DNA of 64,000 nt from Anodontia alba (lineage: Eukaryota; Mollusca; Bivalvia; Lucinida; Lucinidae): contig OZ024823.1 in NCBI GenBank assembly GCA_964016985.1, positions 134,808,112 to 134,872,111 of the forward strand, written 5' to 3'. The position numbers were made by a program, and so were the translations under genes. Below, one piece after another: positions 13,060-24,807 of this stretch; the first letter of the stretch is position 1; every line of letters begins with the position of its first letter. The notes under the pieces are model-generated. The model did no database searches and was not told where the DNA came from. It saw only the letters and a program-made list of their open reading frames with translations.

Positions 13060-13264
13060 CGACCTTATTTATAGAGGGTAACACATTTAGTAATCTAGTA
13101 CTAATCTTCCATGTGGCCCTCTTTTTTCCTGGGTAGAAACCAGTACTAAGCAATGTGGATAAAGTCTCTTGCTCAAGGAAACAACACTAATGCTGTTAGT
13201 GGGGATCGAACCCGGTACCTATCGATCTCGAGTCCGACGCTTTACCACTGCACCACAGCGCTCC
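13026..13264 (-). mobile_element. tRNA-derived SINE
   Basis: On the minus strand: 'gtggtgcagtggtaaagcg' (box A, + strand 13239-13257) and 'gggttcgatcccc' (box B, 13201-13213) with tRNA-like spacing, then a body with 'ccttgagcaagagactttat' and a tail of ATT repeats (13026-13060). The body resembles conserved central parts of metazoan SINEs, though I cannot assign the family. Confidence 0.82.
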
Positions 13265-14531
13265 ACAAATCACCTTGCTTCGGTAAAAGAGGGAACCAGG
13301 AGCTTGGCTCGTAATTTAGTTATATGTTCTGGCTGGTAATGTCCCTGTTCGTTCGCACTTGCGCGTACCCTAGGTATCGGAAGCAGGCCACGAAACTTGC
13401 TGAATTTCTTCATTAAGCTTTTGATCGAGGCTTTTCGTACGGAATAATGAAAACACCGCAGATATTCAGTAAATACAAAACAGAAATAAAAGTGATTCTG
13501 AAATAAAGTAGAAATGAATATAATCCGTAATTTTCAGTGGATGTATATTGAATGTGGATGTAGTGAAAATCAAACTAATCTACAAAACAGCTAATTAGAT
13601 TTATGAGATACGTACGATTCAAACGACTCCTCCTTTTCTGAAATTAGAGAAGAAATGTTCTATGTGTATATTTAGGTGTACAGAATATATTGTAGCTAGT
13701 ACATGTAAAATATAACAAATGTATACATATTTTGTTCATGTTTTAGCTGCGAGGTTACTGTTGTAATTGGCACATATAAGAAGTAAATAATACTCTGACA
13801 CAAGCACAACCCACGGCGAAAACGTAGCTGTTTCTTATAACCTGAGAACCAAGCTAGGAAGAAGACCAGTCTGCAGTTCCATGCAATCTTTTCAGGTTGA
13901 TCTTTCTTCTACAATAACCCTATGTCCAGTGGTTCTATCTAAATTTCACAATAAGCTTAGCAAAGGTTTTGCTTAGACTGCAATAAAGCGCAGTCTGGTC
14001 TGACAGTTTGTTGTCCCTTTTTTCTATTGTGGCAACCCTTATGACAAATATTTTGTTTATTCAAATACAGAAGTTAGACTGAAGAAATGTATTACTTACC
14101 AATCTTAGATTTGAGCTGTATTCATTGGTCGAACTTCCAAAACATGACAAATCCTGACTATAGAGCTATGGATGACCATGGTGATATACCGTCGCCAATT
14201 GCGATCAAATGTTAATGATGACTGTCAGACTTCTTGGTTTTGATAAAAAATGTCTATGTTTATTTGTTCACAAAATAATTAAGTAAAGATGGTTGCCACA
14301 TTTGCCTCCCGCATTCTTTCCGTGTGTACATGTGTGTTGTTTCTTATTATCGTGACAATGTCTGGAATTGCACCTTGAGATAATGGTGAAGTTTCCCGCT
14401 TGTAAAATGTTTATTGAAACCCCCGATCAGTGATTGTGCTAACTGTTTCAAGGCAGTTCCTCTGTTGTAGACTTTCTTTTTATGTACGCCAGTTATTTTG
14501 AATGTGACATTTTTTTTTATTGTTTGTTTCA

Positions 14532-14816
14532 CATTACGAAAACACGCCTATTCAAATATATAGAAAATTTCACCTCCAAAAACTGAAAATTTTCCGATAA
14601 AAAACTCTGATATTTTTCTTATTTCTGCTCATAACATAGATTGTGGATACTCGTTAGAACCGCCTCGGCGAGGCGGTTCTAACGAGTACCCACAATCTAT
14701 GTTTTTGAGCAGAAATAAGAAAAAAATAATGTATAACCCATGTAAACCCCAGTTTTACTATATAAAATTGGGGTTTAAGGGGGTCAATATTATTATATTG
14801 GCATGTTTTCGTGATG
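14532..14816. mobile_element. MITE family copy 4
   Basis: Near-perfect copy: 'cattacgaaaacacgcctat' to 'ggcatgttttcgtgatg', central arms 'gaaccgcctcggcgaggc' fully palindromic. It lies downstream of the EGF gene's stop codon, possibly within its 3' UTR. Confidence 0.9.
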
Positions 14817-15176
14817 ACATCTCTTCTTTCAGTGCATCGGGAAGGCTGTGTTAGTGATTGTTGCCTCACCTGCGTAACTTCAGTTATATTTCTTGCATAG
14901 GATTTAGAATATATATTCACGTTTGATAAGGAATGAACAAAATCATGAAATTAATCATCAGTCAATCAATGCAGTTGTGGCTAACTTAAAAAACGCTTAA
15001 GGCATTTAAGAGATCTGGATACCCATGCTATATCTTCTGTCCTTTTTGACAAGGGAGAAAACTGTTGTGACTTCCTGTTTGCTTGCAGAACACCAAATGC
15101 CTTCTGAAAAATAAGTCTACTTTAAAAGAAAACGATGGTCAAAATGGGAACAAATTCTCTCTCCCTCTTTCTGTTT

Positions 15177-15391
15177 TTATATTGGACCCCTTTTCAGTGG
15201 GGAGATAGAAGTTTGGAACAGAGTCACCGCCCTTGAAGGTGCATCAATCAAATTAAGCTGCGAACCTGTAGCTCTCCTGCGTAGAATGACGATAATAAGA
15301 ATGGTAGCAAGAATAAGAGCCAGTCCACCAACAGAAGCTGATATACCAATCACTGTAGGGTAATATGCGTCATGCTGTCCCTCGCTCACAG
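15177..15391 (-). CDS. Terminal exon: membrane helix and cytoplasmic tail
   Basis: Acceptor TATTACAG, entering in phase 1; stop TAA at 15177-15179. After the linker VSEGQHDAYYP comes a helix of about 24 residues (from TVIGISASVGG to TILIIVIL), then the stop-transfer RRR and a tail through SQLNLIDAPSRAV to PLKRGPI. This places the EGF domains outside and a short basic tail inside. No kinase, ankyrin, RAM or PDZ-type motif is visible in the tail. The last 65 or so coding bases align with a dispersed repeat seen near 50100-50200. No strong poly(A) signal is close; AATAAA occurs on this strand at 14516-14521 and 14259-14264. Confidence 0.8.
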
Positions 15392-15570
15392 CTGTAATAT
15401 ATTATACAACATACTCAACCTACGACACACAGTGTATATAAATATTCGGACACTTTTAACCCATTGTATACTGAATAGACTCTCCCACAGTATATATTGG
15501 AAGAGTCCAATTTGGTACGTCCGGCTATGAGATTTACATATTCCCAGAGAAAAATGGCTAAAATTTTTTT

Positions 15571-15639
15571 TGCAAACAGTGGAGACCCTGATCAGACGCC
15601 GCGTTCTGCGGTGTCTGATCTGGGTCTCCACTGTTTGTC
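15571..15639. repeat. GATC hairpin element
   Basis: 'tgcaaacagtggagaccctg' and complement, loop 'gcgttctgc'. A second, overlapping-type copy follows at 15814-15882. Both lie in the last intron. Confidence 0.85.
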
Positions 15640-15813
15640 AGTTACCCTTTTACGGGTCTCCCGACTACAATGGGTTAATAGTCGAACATATAAATCCTTA
15701 CATGTACTAAAATTAGAGCAGGTCCTCTTTTCTACAAATTAATATGTCTATAAGCTGATGGGTAAATGACAAACAGGGCTGACCCTGACATGTCTATAAG
15801 CTGATTGGTGAAT

Positions 15814-15882
15814 GGCAAACAGGGTCGACCCTGATCAGACGCTGCATTCTATGGCGTCTGATCTGGGTCTACACTATTTGTT
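15814..15882. repeat. GATC hairpin element
   Basis: 'ggcaaacagggtcgaccctg' paired with 'ctgggtctacactatttg'. Imperfect arms. Confidence 0.8.
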
Positions 15883-16404
15883 TCAGCCTGTCTGTCCGAA
15901 TACATACGGTAAAAGAGGTTAGACTTCTTCTATGGAAAATCTTACGCTTTAAGATTAGTGATAAAGGTATGATAAATAATCTAATTATAAAACTTTAAAT
16001 CTTCGTCCGTTTCAGTGTTGAGCGATTTTCGCAGATCAAACAAACATATTGTAAAAGTCACTGACAAGCAATATACCGTTCGTGTGCTGAAGAAGAAAAA
16101 ATGATACCAATGAATGTTTAAACGATATAAGCCAGGCAGTTACTGCTGGAACAAATACATTCTATAGTCAGTTCATCATCTGCTTATTGTATATAACAAG
16201 TAATCAAATAAATTATTTCATACTATTTTAGATTATATTCACGAACTTTTCCTCTATTTCCATAGGACATGTCCTATTCGGCCCTAAGAATATGCTTGTA
16301 ATTATCAGCTGCATCATAATTAAGGACGAGATTTCGCGCGAGTACAATTGTTTTAACCCCCTCCCCAACCCCAGGTTTTTCTATTGATTGTACTAAGTCG
16401 GTTC

Positions 16405-16625
16405 CTCTGTTGCAGTTCTTCTTTGTTCATGCGTCAGTGGTTTGCGGTTTGTGATTGTGGCACTCCCTGGACTTTTCTCATACCCCCTTTTTCATATATG
16501 GCGTTTGTTTTGTTATTGTTTGTTTCTATCTCTTCTTCTTTTGGTGCTTCGGAAAGACTGTGTTTGGTGACTGACATTTCCTCGGTATTGTCACTTATAT
16601 TCATGCTATAGTAAGACGACAATCG
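16405..16625 (+). repeat. Dispersed repeat related to Penelope-like ends
   Basis: Contains 'gttgcagttcttctttgttc', a piece of the Naiad end (gattgtggcactccctggac) and 'ttcttcttttggtgcttcgg'. Related sequence recurs near 18285, 18990, 20530-20680, 23590-23740, 42460-42650 and in the 3' parts of the old fragments. No protein recognised. Confidence 0.55.
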
Positions 16626-16965
16626 TTACTCGGAAAAGTTTATTACTGACAATATATCGAGTTTTGATAACACCTGTGTGTTTTTCTCTCTAGCTTTTCA
16701 TACTGTCTCATCAGGTTGATGATACTAAGTTCGATTTAACAACATGATTTTGAAACACGAATTTACTGTATAGAACAATCAGTTTGGAAACAAAACTCTT
16801 AGTGAAGCTACTCAGGAAATGCCACAATCACAAAGTAAATTCTGTAACAACTTTTATATCTGGATATAAATGATTGGTAAAATTACGTACGTAAATCTAT
16901 GAAATAAACATGATATAGCACTGGAGCAACAACGTGAGAAAATAGACAATAAATAAAATTCTTAC

Positions 16966-17079
16966 GTATTTCACACAACCTTCCCGTAAAGCTCGATGCA
17001 CACTGGCATACAAAGTCGTTTACTCCATCTGTACACGTACCATTGTTTAAGCAAGGCTTAACTGCACAATCGTCTATAT
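16966..17079 (-). CDS. EGF exon 22, last EGF before the membrane
   Basis: 114-nt exon, acceptor TTTCAG, donor [22 protein letters not shown], then [17 protein letters not shown] and RLCEI. Six cysteines, calcium-type start (DIDDC) and an O-fucose site (LNNGTC). It is neither A nor B. It ends in phase 1, which joins correctly to the terminal exon. It has no long open frame around it and is recognised from splice sites and cysteine spacing. Confidence 0.85.
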
Positions 17080-17514
17080 CTGAAACGAATCTGTTCTGTT
17101 AAGAATGTTTGAAACTGCAGCAATGAAGTCCCAGCAGAATGATATATTTCGATGCTCTTACTACATATGTAGCTACCAAAATGTTTGCCAGTAAGTTATG
17201 TCACAATATCTATTTAACCGTCCCCTTGCTTTAACTACATGATGTGCATATAAATGTACATTTGACGATAAAGTGAATGTTTTATTTAGTTGCTGTGTGT
17301 TTATTTTGCGGGTGCTGTTCCAGGGGGCGTGCTCGATATGGAGGTATCTGCTTTTTTGCCTCTTGCGTAAGTATATCTTGTCTGATGTCCGTGTTGCAAA
17401 ATACTACAGATATCACACGCGCAACAAACCAAAATAAAAAAAGAAAAAAAAAAAAAGAAAAAAAAGGCAAACATCCAGCCCCCTCCCCCCAATTAAGTTG
17501 ATTGCAATACGATA

Positions 17515-17905
17515 CGAGCCAGCGCATGACAAAAGCTACAAAATGGTATGTGCGCCCAGCAAAGATCAGATGAGCCAGGGAATCCGCCAAGTCTGATCAG
17601 AGTCTTAGCTGTGTGCTCAATGGATAGCTAAGGAATAAGCTTTATCATGCGGACAGCGAAGACTCTGATCAGAGTTGGCGGATGTCCAGGCTTATCTGAG
17701 TCTATACGAGCCAGCGCATGACAAAAGCTACAAAATGGCATGTGCGCCCATCAAGACTCAGATGAGCCTGGGAATCCGCCAAGTCTGATCAGAGTCTTAG
17801 GTGCTCAATGTATAGCTAGGAATGCTTTATCATGTGGACAGCGAAGACTCTGATCAGCCTTGGCGGATGTCTAGGCTGATCTGAGTCTTCGCTGCGCGCA
17901 AATGT
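17515..17905. repeat. Two tandem copies of a 190-nt hairpin repeat
   Basis: Unit starts 'acgagccagcgcatgacaaa' (17515, 17706) and holds 'aagtctgatcagagtctta' with its inverted partner 'gaagactctgatcag'. Related single elements recur near 19990-20160, 44250-44410, 50490-50690, 55110-55200 and 62590-62750. Confidence 0.8.
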
Positions 17906-18358
17906 CATTTTGTAGGTTTTGTCGTGGGCTGGCTTATATATGTTCTGCGGTAAACTGCATGCAAGATTGTTTATTCGTTTACGGTTGATAACGTTGGTTC
18001 CCTCTTTACTTGCAAGTTTCTCAGACTGAATGCCGTGTACCTTCCACAATCTGTTTCGGAATGTTTGGGCGACCAGCGATGTCTGTCGACAGGTATATGT
18101 GTGTTTGCTGGGTATATGTGTTTTACTGTGATGTTTAAACGATAAGGAAGATGACCTCTATGTTTACCGAATATATATTGTAATTATGAGCAGCACTATT
18201 GTGGGCGAGGTTTCGTTCGTGTTAAATCAGTTTAAGCACCAACTTTCCTCCCCACACCACGCGCCGAGTACGTTTTCTTGGCTGTTACAAGATGGTTCTT
18301 CTGTTGCAGTTCTTTTTTGATCGTATGTCGATAATGATCATTGTGCTGTTATGCTTTG

Positions 18359-18990
18359 CTTTATGGGTTGGGGCTTGACGATATGTCTTTTGCTTTGCCC
18401 GCCGTGTTTCAACTATTGGTTTTCATTTACTCTGGCAAACAGTAGAATTAGCCACGAGCCATGAGTACTCGTCTTTGTTTATTATAGTGATTAATTTGAT
18501 ATTTATGTTTTCGCTTTGATGCATTGACTGAGTTGGGAGCCTTTATGCGAACCGCATTTTTATGTATTTCTGTATTAAGAGTAGCATCGGGACCCAGGGT
18601 GAAGTTAGCTAGCTGTAAATGATCTTTAAACTCCATGGTGGTTTGCTCTACCGACCGTTTTAAGGCGGTGGTCCCGGTGTTAGTCTTACTCTTTGTTGCT
18701 TTGTGGTTTATTCTACGAGGCGATTTGTTGTATGTCTTTCCGTGTGTCATTTTGTTCTTGTGTTTTTCAGTCCTTTTAGTATTGAGATTACCTCGCTTGG
18801 GGAAGAGAGAGCTAATCTTAGTGCTTTTCGTACGTTTGTTTGGTTTGTGCTTGTTTAGATTTGTCGGTTTCCTCTTCCTCTTGGGGTCTGGGAAGGGCTG
18901 CGGTTTGTGATTGTGGCACTCCCTGGACTTTTCTCTTACCTCTTTTGTGATTGAGGCACTCTCTGGACTTTCCTTTTACCTTTTTTCATA
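18359..18990 (+). mobile_element. Truncated Naiad 3' end, plus strand
   Basis: Begins inside the 3' UTR at 'gggttggggcttgacgatat' (the 3' half of the SECIS-like element) and runs to the terminal 'ttctcttacc', with the last 45 nt or so duplicated (18905-18985). An open frame encodes the hydrophobic peptide seen in other copies. Confidence 0.82.
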
Positions 18991-19625
18991 TGTGACATTT
19001 TTGTCATTGTTTGTTCCTCATCTCTCCTTCTTATGGCGCCTGAGGAAGGATGTGCTTCGTGATTGTGACATTTTCTAGGTAACCTTCACTTATATTTTGG
19101 TGTGTAGCATAGCAAACAGGAAGTTTCAAAACTTGTCTCCCTTGTAAAAATGAGGAAGATATACCAAGTGTACCCAGTCCCCCTAATATGTTTTACCTGA
19201 TCATCGCATCAAAAAGTAAATGCAATTAGTTTTCACTCAATGTTTGAAAATTGTGCAACCTCTCTGATCCATTACGGACATTATTATTTCATATCAATTT
19301 CACAAATGACGATATTAAGTTAGTTCATGCTAATGTGGTCAGTGTTGTGGTATTTTTTTAAAGTCTTCGCAAAAATAATAAACTATAAAGTAAAGGTTTA
19401 GTTCAACTTTGAAACAGAAGCAATATTTGTACTCTCTGGCTAATTCTGCAAATGACAAAATGGTGATAGTTTTTTTTTAGTTTTCCCATAAAACATGTTT
19501 TACATGGAGACAATCTGCATGAAAAGTCAAATCCTGTTTTTCTGGGAAAAACAGAACAATATTTCAGCATGTTGTCTGCTAAATATTTTACTCAGAGTGC
19601 TAAGCGTTAAATAATATATCCTCAC

Positions 19626-19739
19626 CAGTCTCACAATTACTTCCTGTCCACCCTGAGATACAGTCGCAGTTGTAACTTCCAGCTGTGTTACTACATGTAC
19701 CATCATGTAAACATGGGGTGGCGAGGCACTCATTGATAT
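19626..19739 (-). CDS. EGF exon 21, calcium-binding
   Basis: 114-nt exon, acceptor TTTTAG, donor GTGAGG. DINECLATPCLHDGTC, then CSNTAGSYNCDCISGWTG and SNCETG. Carries O-fucose, POGLUT2/3 and EOGT consensus sites, like the exon at 54952-55065 at the other end of the array. Confidence 0.92.
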
Positions 19740-19788
19740 CTAAAACAACAATTAATCCATTTTAGTCTGGAGATCTGCAAAAGGGCAA

Positions 19789-19858
19789 CTGGCAAACAGT
19801 GCAAACCCAGCTCAGACAGTCTTGAATGCGGTATCTGATCAGGGTTTACACAGTTTAG
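19789..19858. repeat. GATC hairpin element
   Basis: 'ggcaaacagtgcaaaccca' ... 'gatcagggtttacacagttt', a diverged copy beside EGF exon 21. Confidence 0.7.
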
Positions 19859-19859
19859 A

Positions 19860-21440
19860 TTAAATACAGAAATTTCTATAAAACAAGATAATAATAAATC
19901 TAACCAGACACCCTGCATTTGGAAACAGACCGGTCCAAAAAGTTGTGGTAAAAGCGTCTACTCGACGTAAATGGATGAAATAACTACAACCGAGGAACAA
20001 CTGTCTCCAGCTGCGACTCAGATAACTTTGCGAACCTGCCGAACTTTGCGAACCTGCCGATTCTGTTCAGAGTCTTTGCAAGGCGCTCTTTGGATAGCCA
20101 AGTCTTTTTCCAGGAGGCAAGCATAGACTTTGAGTAAATGTTCAGGCTGAGTCTTACCTGTACGTACGTGCCCGCTAAAGCTCGTTACCTCACCTTTGGT
20201 TTATATGATATTTAACTGCTGAAATCTCTAAATGTGTATTCAGTTTCAACCATAAATACGATATGCCGTATACACCCTAAGTGTTGGAACAAACAGGGAA
20301 AATGTATAATTATAATACACAGTGGTTATACTGAGTACATATTTGAAAAGCAAAGTAGTCGGCTTTCCTTTATGTGATACAGACACACAAGTTTGCAGGT
20401 GCGGCCATGTACCGAATATTTCGCAACATAAATTCAGTTACCTATAGGAATTGCATAATTACCTTTTTTTTCAGACAGACAATATGCTAAAAGCGTGAGG
20501 TTCTCACCCAGTCTAAAAAAATATAAGTAAAGCTACCCATGAAATGCCACAATCACGAAACACAGCTCTCCCGAGGCACTAAAAGAAGTAGAGATGAGGA
20601 ACAAATAAGGACAATACAATCTCGCCACATATGAAACCACAGCCGCACGCACAAAGAAGAACCGGGGAACTGCCTTATTGCAGCAACAAAGCGATCTGCA
20701 AGATACTTTTCATCTCACTATACAAGTCAAGTGTAGGCAGAAATAACTCTTGCATAATCATTCGGCGTCATGCGGCGTCTGAACAGTCTACACTGATTGC
20801 ATTAAGTTCAAGAATTTCTACAAAACATGATAATATTAATAACTAACCCGACACCCCTTACATAGCAAATGGACCTGTCCAAAGAGTTAAGGTAGAATAT
20901 TCCACTAGGCATAAATGGGTTGAACAAATATGCTTGTTCGCTTTCTTTCTTTAACGCATCTAAGGTAAATATATATAACTACGAGGGAAATACCTCCAAC
21001 AAGGAAGAATTACTTCCCTTCTCATCGGTGGCTATTCTTAATCCTGGTCCTACTGAACCCGTATATGCCCTGTCTTCGCAAACAGTGTAGAATCAGATTA
21101 GTTGGCTACTGAAGAGCCAACTGATCTGCATCTGTACTGTTTGTCATTCAGTATGTAAATTTGTATCAACAACCTGGATCAAGTCTCCTGATTTGGCTGA
21201 CAATTAGAAGTGGGCATGACATCTTTATTGCCCTTACGCCTCTCTCAGCTTCTTTGTGTTGATCTCTTGTCACATGTAATGTATACGATATCAGTTGTCA
21301 TAAATGGGTCAAAATTCAATGAAATCAGCTCTTTCTGTCGGATAAAATTGTCTCCCTTTGCAAAATTAAGGCAAAATTATTCAGGTGTATCAATTCATTA
21401 TAAATAAAATCTTCATGCACTGTGAAAGATGTTGTTGTGT
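19860..21440. other. Intron between EGF exons 20 and 21
   Basis: Holds a hairpin repeat (about 19990-20160), a related dispersed repeat (20530-20680) and a GATC-type foldback (21066-21150). No further exon found. Confidence 0.6.
21066..21150. repeat. GATC-type foldback
   Basis: 'cgcaaacagtgtagaatcag' and 'atctgtactgtttgtc' with inner arms 'agttggct' / 'agccaactgatct'. Sister copies at 41403-41478 and 63402-63474. Confidence 0.75.
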
Positions 21441-21444
21441 TTAC

Positions 21445-21558
21445 CTGTTTGACAAATGTCTCCAGACCAGCCACTGTGGCAACTACAATTATAGGAACCC
21501 TCCAGGTTCTTGCATGTACCATCGTGTAAACAAGGAAATGAAAGACACTCATCTACAT
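21445..21558 (-). CDS. EGF exon 20, A type with O-fucose and O-glucose sites
   Basis: 114-nt exon, acceptor TACAG, donor GTAAAC. DVDECLSFPCLHDGTC, then CKNLEGSYNCSCHSGWSG and DICQTG. CLSFPC fits C1-x-S-x-P-C2 (POGLUT1 O-glucose) and CLHDGTC fits the POFUT1 O-fucose site; both are absent from the amplified A exons. EOGT consensus also present. Confidence 0.92.
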
Positions 21559-21627
21559 CTGTATAGTGATAAACAATAATAAACCAATAAAATAGCAGAT
21601 TTTTATCATACATGAGTTTCTTGCAAA

Positions 21628-22900
21628 TTAAACAAGAGGGTCAAGATGGCCCAGTATTGCTCACCTAATTAATTAAACAAGAGGGTCAAGATGGCCCAGT
21701 ATTGCTCACCTAATTACCAGACAAGTTTCGGGTCAATTGGTATTTTGGTCCAAGAACTTCAATGAAGATTTTCAAGATAGCGGCCATCTTGAATTTATAA
21801 TCAGAACGATTTCCGCTACATATAATCTTCACATAACCGATAAATCAAATGATGTTTCGAGTTAAATGGCTTTTCCGTCCATGAGAAGAAGTTCAAAATA
21901 GTTTTTCAAGATGGTGGCCGTGGCGGTTATGTTGGATTTAAGATTGGAACGACTTTAGTTATTTTTGATCTACAAGTGTCCCTCATACTTCCTAACGAAA
22001 TTCGAGTCAATTGACCTTTTTGACTAAGGAGAGGAATTTCAAATAGATTTTCAAAATAACAGCCGTGGTGTCCATCTTGGATTTTTGATCGGAACATTTT
22101 TAGCACTTTTTGATCTACAAGTTACCCTGATACTTCCTTCCAAGTTACGAGTCAATTGGCCTTTCGGTTCAGGAGAAAATTGTTCAAAATAGCTTTTCAA
22201 GTTGGTAGCTATGGCCAGCATCTTGGATTTCAGATCGAAACGATTTTAGCTACATTGGATCTACAAGTCATCTCGATACTTCCCATCAAGTTTCGGGTCA
22301 TTTGGCACTTTTAGTCAGAAGAAGAAGCGCAAAATAGATTTTCAAGATGGTGGCTATGGCGGCCAGCCGTAAGTTTCAATCGGACGAGTTTAGTTTTTTT
22401 TTTGATCTACAAGTTGCCCGATACTTCCTTCTAAGTTTCGAGTCAATTGGTCTTATAGTTCAGGAGAAGAAGCTCAAAATAGATTTTCAAGATGGCAGCC
22501 ATGGCCGCTATCGTGGATTTCCGATCGGAACCATTTTAGCTATTTGTGATCTACAAGTTGCCTCAATGCTTCCTACCCAAAAAGGTAAGAGAAAAGTCCA
22601 GGGAGTGCCACAATCACAAATCCCAAGTTTCGAGTCAATTGGCCTTTCGGTCCAGGAGAGTAGATTTTTAAGATTGCGGCCGTGGGGGCCACCTTGGATT
22701 TCCGATCGGAACAATTTTAGCTATTTTAGGTCTACAAGTCACCCTAATACTTCCTACCAAGTTTCGAGTCGACTGGCCCAGGGGTGTAAGAGGTGTATTC
22801 TTTTAAAGCAAATTGTTGACAGTCGACGACGGACGACGGACACTGACCGATCACAACAGCTCAACTTGAGCACTTTGTGCTCAGACGAATTATCTTATTT
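21628..22900. repeat. Dispersed bivalve-type element with internal tandem array
   Basis: Starts with two copies of 'aacaagagggtcaagatgg' and ends in 'gacgacggacgacggacac'. Between lie about eight units of roughly 145 nt, each with 'gtttcgagtcaattggcc', 'ttcaagatggtggccatgg'-like text and 'gatctacaagt'. Position of 'caattgg' and variants: 21736, 21865, 22011, 22153, 22298, 22443, 22634, 22769. The long plus-strand frame at 22347-22922 is a by-product. Confidence 0.8.
22580..22622 (-). mobile_element. 43-nt Naiad end fragment in a tandem array
   Basis: 'ggtaagagaaaagtccaggg' plus 'agtgccacaatcacaaat', the extreme 3' end of the element, inserted in one unit of the 21.7-22.8 kb array. A very short 5'-truncated insertion. 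Confidence 0.7.
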
Positions 22901-22929
22901 ATTTACAAAGTATATATTGTGAATACTAA

Positions 22930-24030
22930 TTAGATGCTTTTTTGTGAATAAATATGGAAATATCAGCATTTTTTGACAAAAAGACTGCATTTGTTTCTTG
23001 TTTCAGTTAAATGACACTGAGCTTATCAGCCTTATCTGATCTCCTCTGTTTTTGTCGGACCCATCGTTATATTACCAGTGGTCTTCTTTAACTGGTTTCA
23101 AACTGCCACTTAGTCCTTTGCTCTATTTCATCACAGGCATCACGATAATATATAAGTGGAGAAGCCCAAAAAATGTCATAATCACGAAGAACAGCTTTTC
23201 TGAGTCAACAGTAGCCAGTAACTAGGATTCGTAAATGCAAATCATAAGCGGCTTTGCAGTAAATATTACGTCGTTACTTCTGATCTCTTTACTTATAACT
23301 ATCCCAGAAAATACGGCTTTACAAAAATACGAGTCTCCGATGTTCGATCCTTGTGTGTTCTTTGATTCCAAACGCATCTTTTTAGATTTTTCTTTAACGG
23401 CTGCCCACATTGCTTTTTTGTGTCAAGTTCCTTATTCTCATGTAAGTAGTGTGGTCGATATCTTTAATGGCTGTCCAGTTTGTTTTCTACTTTCCTTTAA
23501 TTTGTACTGTTATTTGCTGTATATTCTGTCTTAATGCCTGTAGGTTTTTTCGGAGGATATTGATTAGGTTTCGCGAGAGTCAAACGGATTAGCTATGAGT
23601 AGTTGTTCTGATGAATGTTCTAATGTGTTCCTCTACTGCACTCTTTTTTTGTTTTTGTTTGTTCATCGATTACTGTGATCTTTTTTTGGTTTCTCGTGAA
23701 GAGTGTGTTTCAGGAATGCGGCATTTCCTGGGTAAATTTATATATAACTTTGACATCTAAGAAGGTATCGCTCAACAGAACTGGACTGGTGGATATGGAG
23801 TGCTGCAACAGATATCAAGATTCATGCTCTTGCATATATAAAATTTGTTTGTTGTCATACGGAGCTTAAAACGACGTGCATATCCCATTTAGAAGATATG
23901 CCTACCTGAAGTATGAATGATTGATGGTCATGTTAAAACTAAATTTACGAAAAAAGAAATGGTTACCTAGGTGAAAGACCTCGTGCAAGTAGTACTTATA
24001 CGCTGGTTTATAAAAAAATCCCTCTTGACA
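22930..24030. other. Intron between EGF exons 19 and 20
   Basis: Contains a diverged copy of the Penelope-end-related repeat (23590-23740). No exon recognised. Confidence 0.5.
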
Positions 24031-24036
24031 CAATAC

Positions 24037-24150
24037 CTGTCTGGCAGTTAGTTCCACTCCATTCTGGAATACAACTACATTGGTAGGTACCCTCTGTGTT
24101 GCTACAGTTACCGCTATGCAAACAAGGCGAGTACAAACATTCATCAACGT
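24037..24150 (-). CDS. EGF exon 19, B type
   Basis: 114-nt exon, acceptor TTTCAG, donor GTATTG. DVDECLYSPCLHSGNC, then CSNTEGTYQCSCIPEWSG and TNCQTG. The serine acceptor of the POGLUT2/3 site is threonine here. Confidence 0.92.
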
Positions 24151-24270
24151 CTGAAATTGAATATTACAATACACATTTTATAATGGAGGTTGTCATTTTT
24201 CATGGCTTCATTCATATATTTTTAAACTAAACATGGTTCTGATGGCAGATATGCCAAAGCATTTATTTAT

Positions 24271-24273
<3 letters not shown>

Positions 24274-24322
<49 letters not shown>
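24274..24322. repeat. (AC)n microsatellite
   Basis: About 24 AC units. Shorter, broken CA-rich tracts lie at the same place in the next blocks (26748-26790, 29350-29405, 36480-36530). Confidence 0.95.
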
Positions 24323-24324
<2 letters not shown>

Positions 24325-24616
24325 CACGCACTAACACACATACACATGCACACAGTGATATACTTTCTCATCACCGTCACAGCTCCGTCGCAATAGCTTG
24401 GCTTAGGTTCCGTATCAGCGGCCATAAAATATTCCCCGCTCTTCATCATGGTGCAAATTATATGGTTTGGTTCTCTGAGGTTATGTTTCATTGTTGTACA
24501 CATTGCAATTGAGTTTACAGACATAAATCTAAACTGTATTCCTCTGTTTTTGTCCTATATGTATTTATGTGTGTATAGTCCTTCAAATGAACGCTTATAA
24601 AATGTAAAATAAATCT

Positions 24617-24690
24617 GGTGTCTGGGAAGGGCTGCGGTTTGTGATTATGGTACTCCCTGGATTTTTTTCTTCCTTTTTTTCTTTTTTTTT
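24617..24690 (+). mobile_element. Short Naiad end fragment
   Basis: 'ggtgtctgggaagggctgcg' through 'actccctggatttttttctt' and a T-rich tail, the terminal ~50 nt of the element, in the intron between EGF exons 18 and 19. Confidence 0.6.
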
Positions 24691-24762
24691 TGCTTCCTAA
24701 CTCTCCACTTCATTTTCTATTTTCTATCATTACCTCTGAGTTTCATTGTGAGGACAGTGCCG

Positions 24763-24807
24763 AGGTCACTGGTGATGCCTCTACGGCCTGAACTAGCTAG
24801 TGTGACC
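24763..24807 (+). ncRNA. Degraded hammerhead-like motif, intron copy 1
   Basis: 'ggtcactggtgatgcctcta' then 'cggcctgaactagctagtg' and 'tgacc': helix I GGTCA/TGACC, core CUGGUGA, stem II GCC/GGC, helix III ACUAGCUAGU. The GAAA block is UGAA, so the catalytic G is lost. Confidence 0.45.

Noticed and set aside
22347..22922. 191-codon plus-strand open frame
   Set aside because: It lies wholly inside a tandem array; its 'protein' just repeats the translated unit and is crossed by a retroelement fragment.
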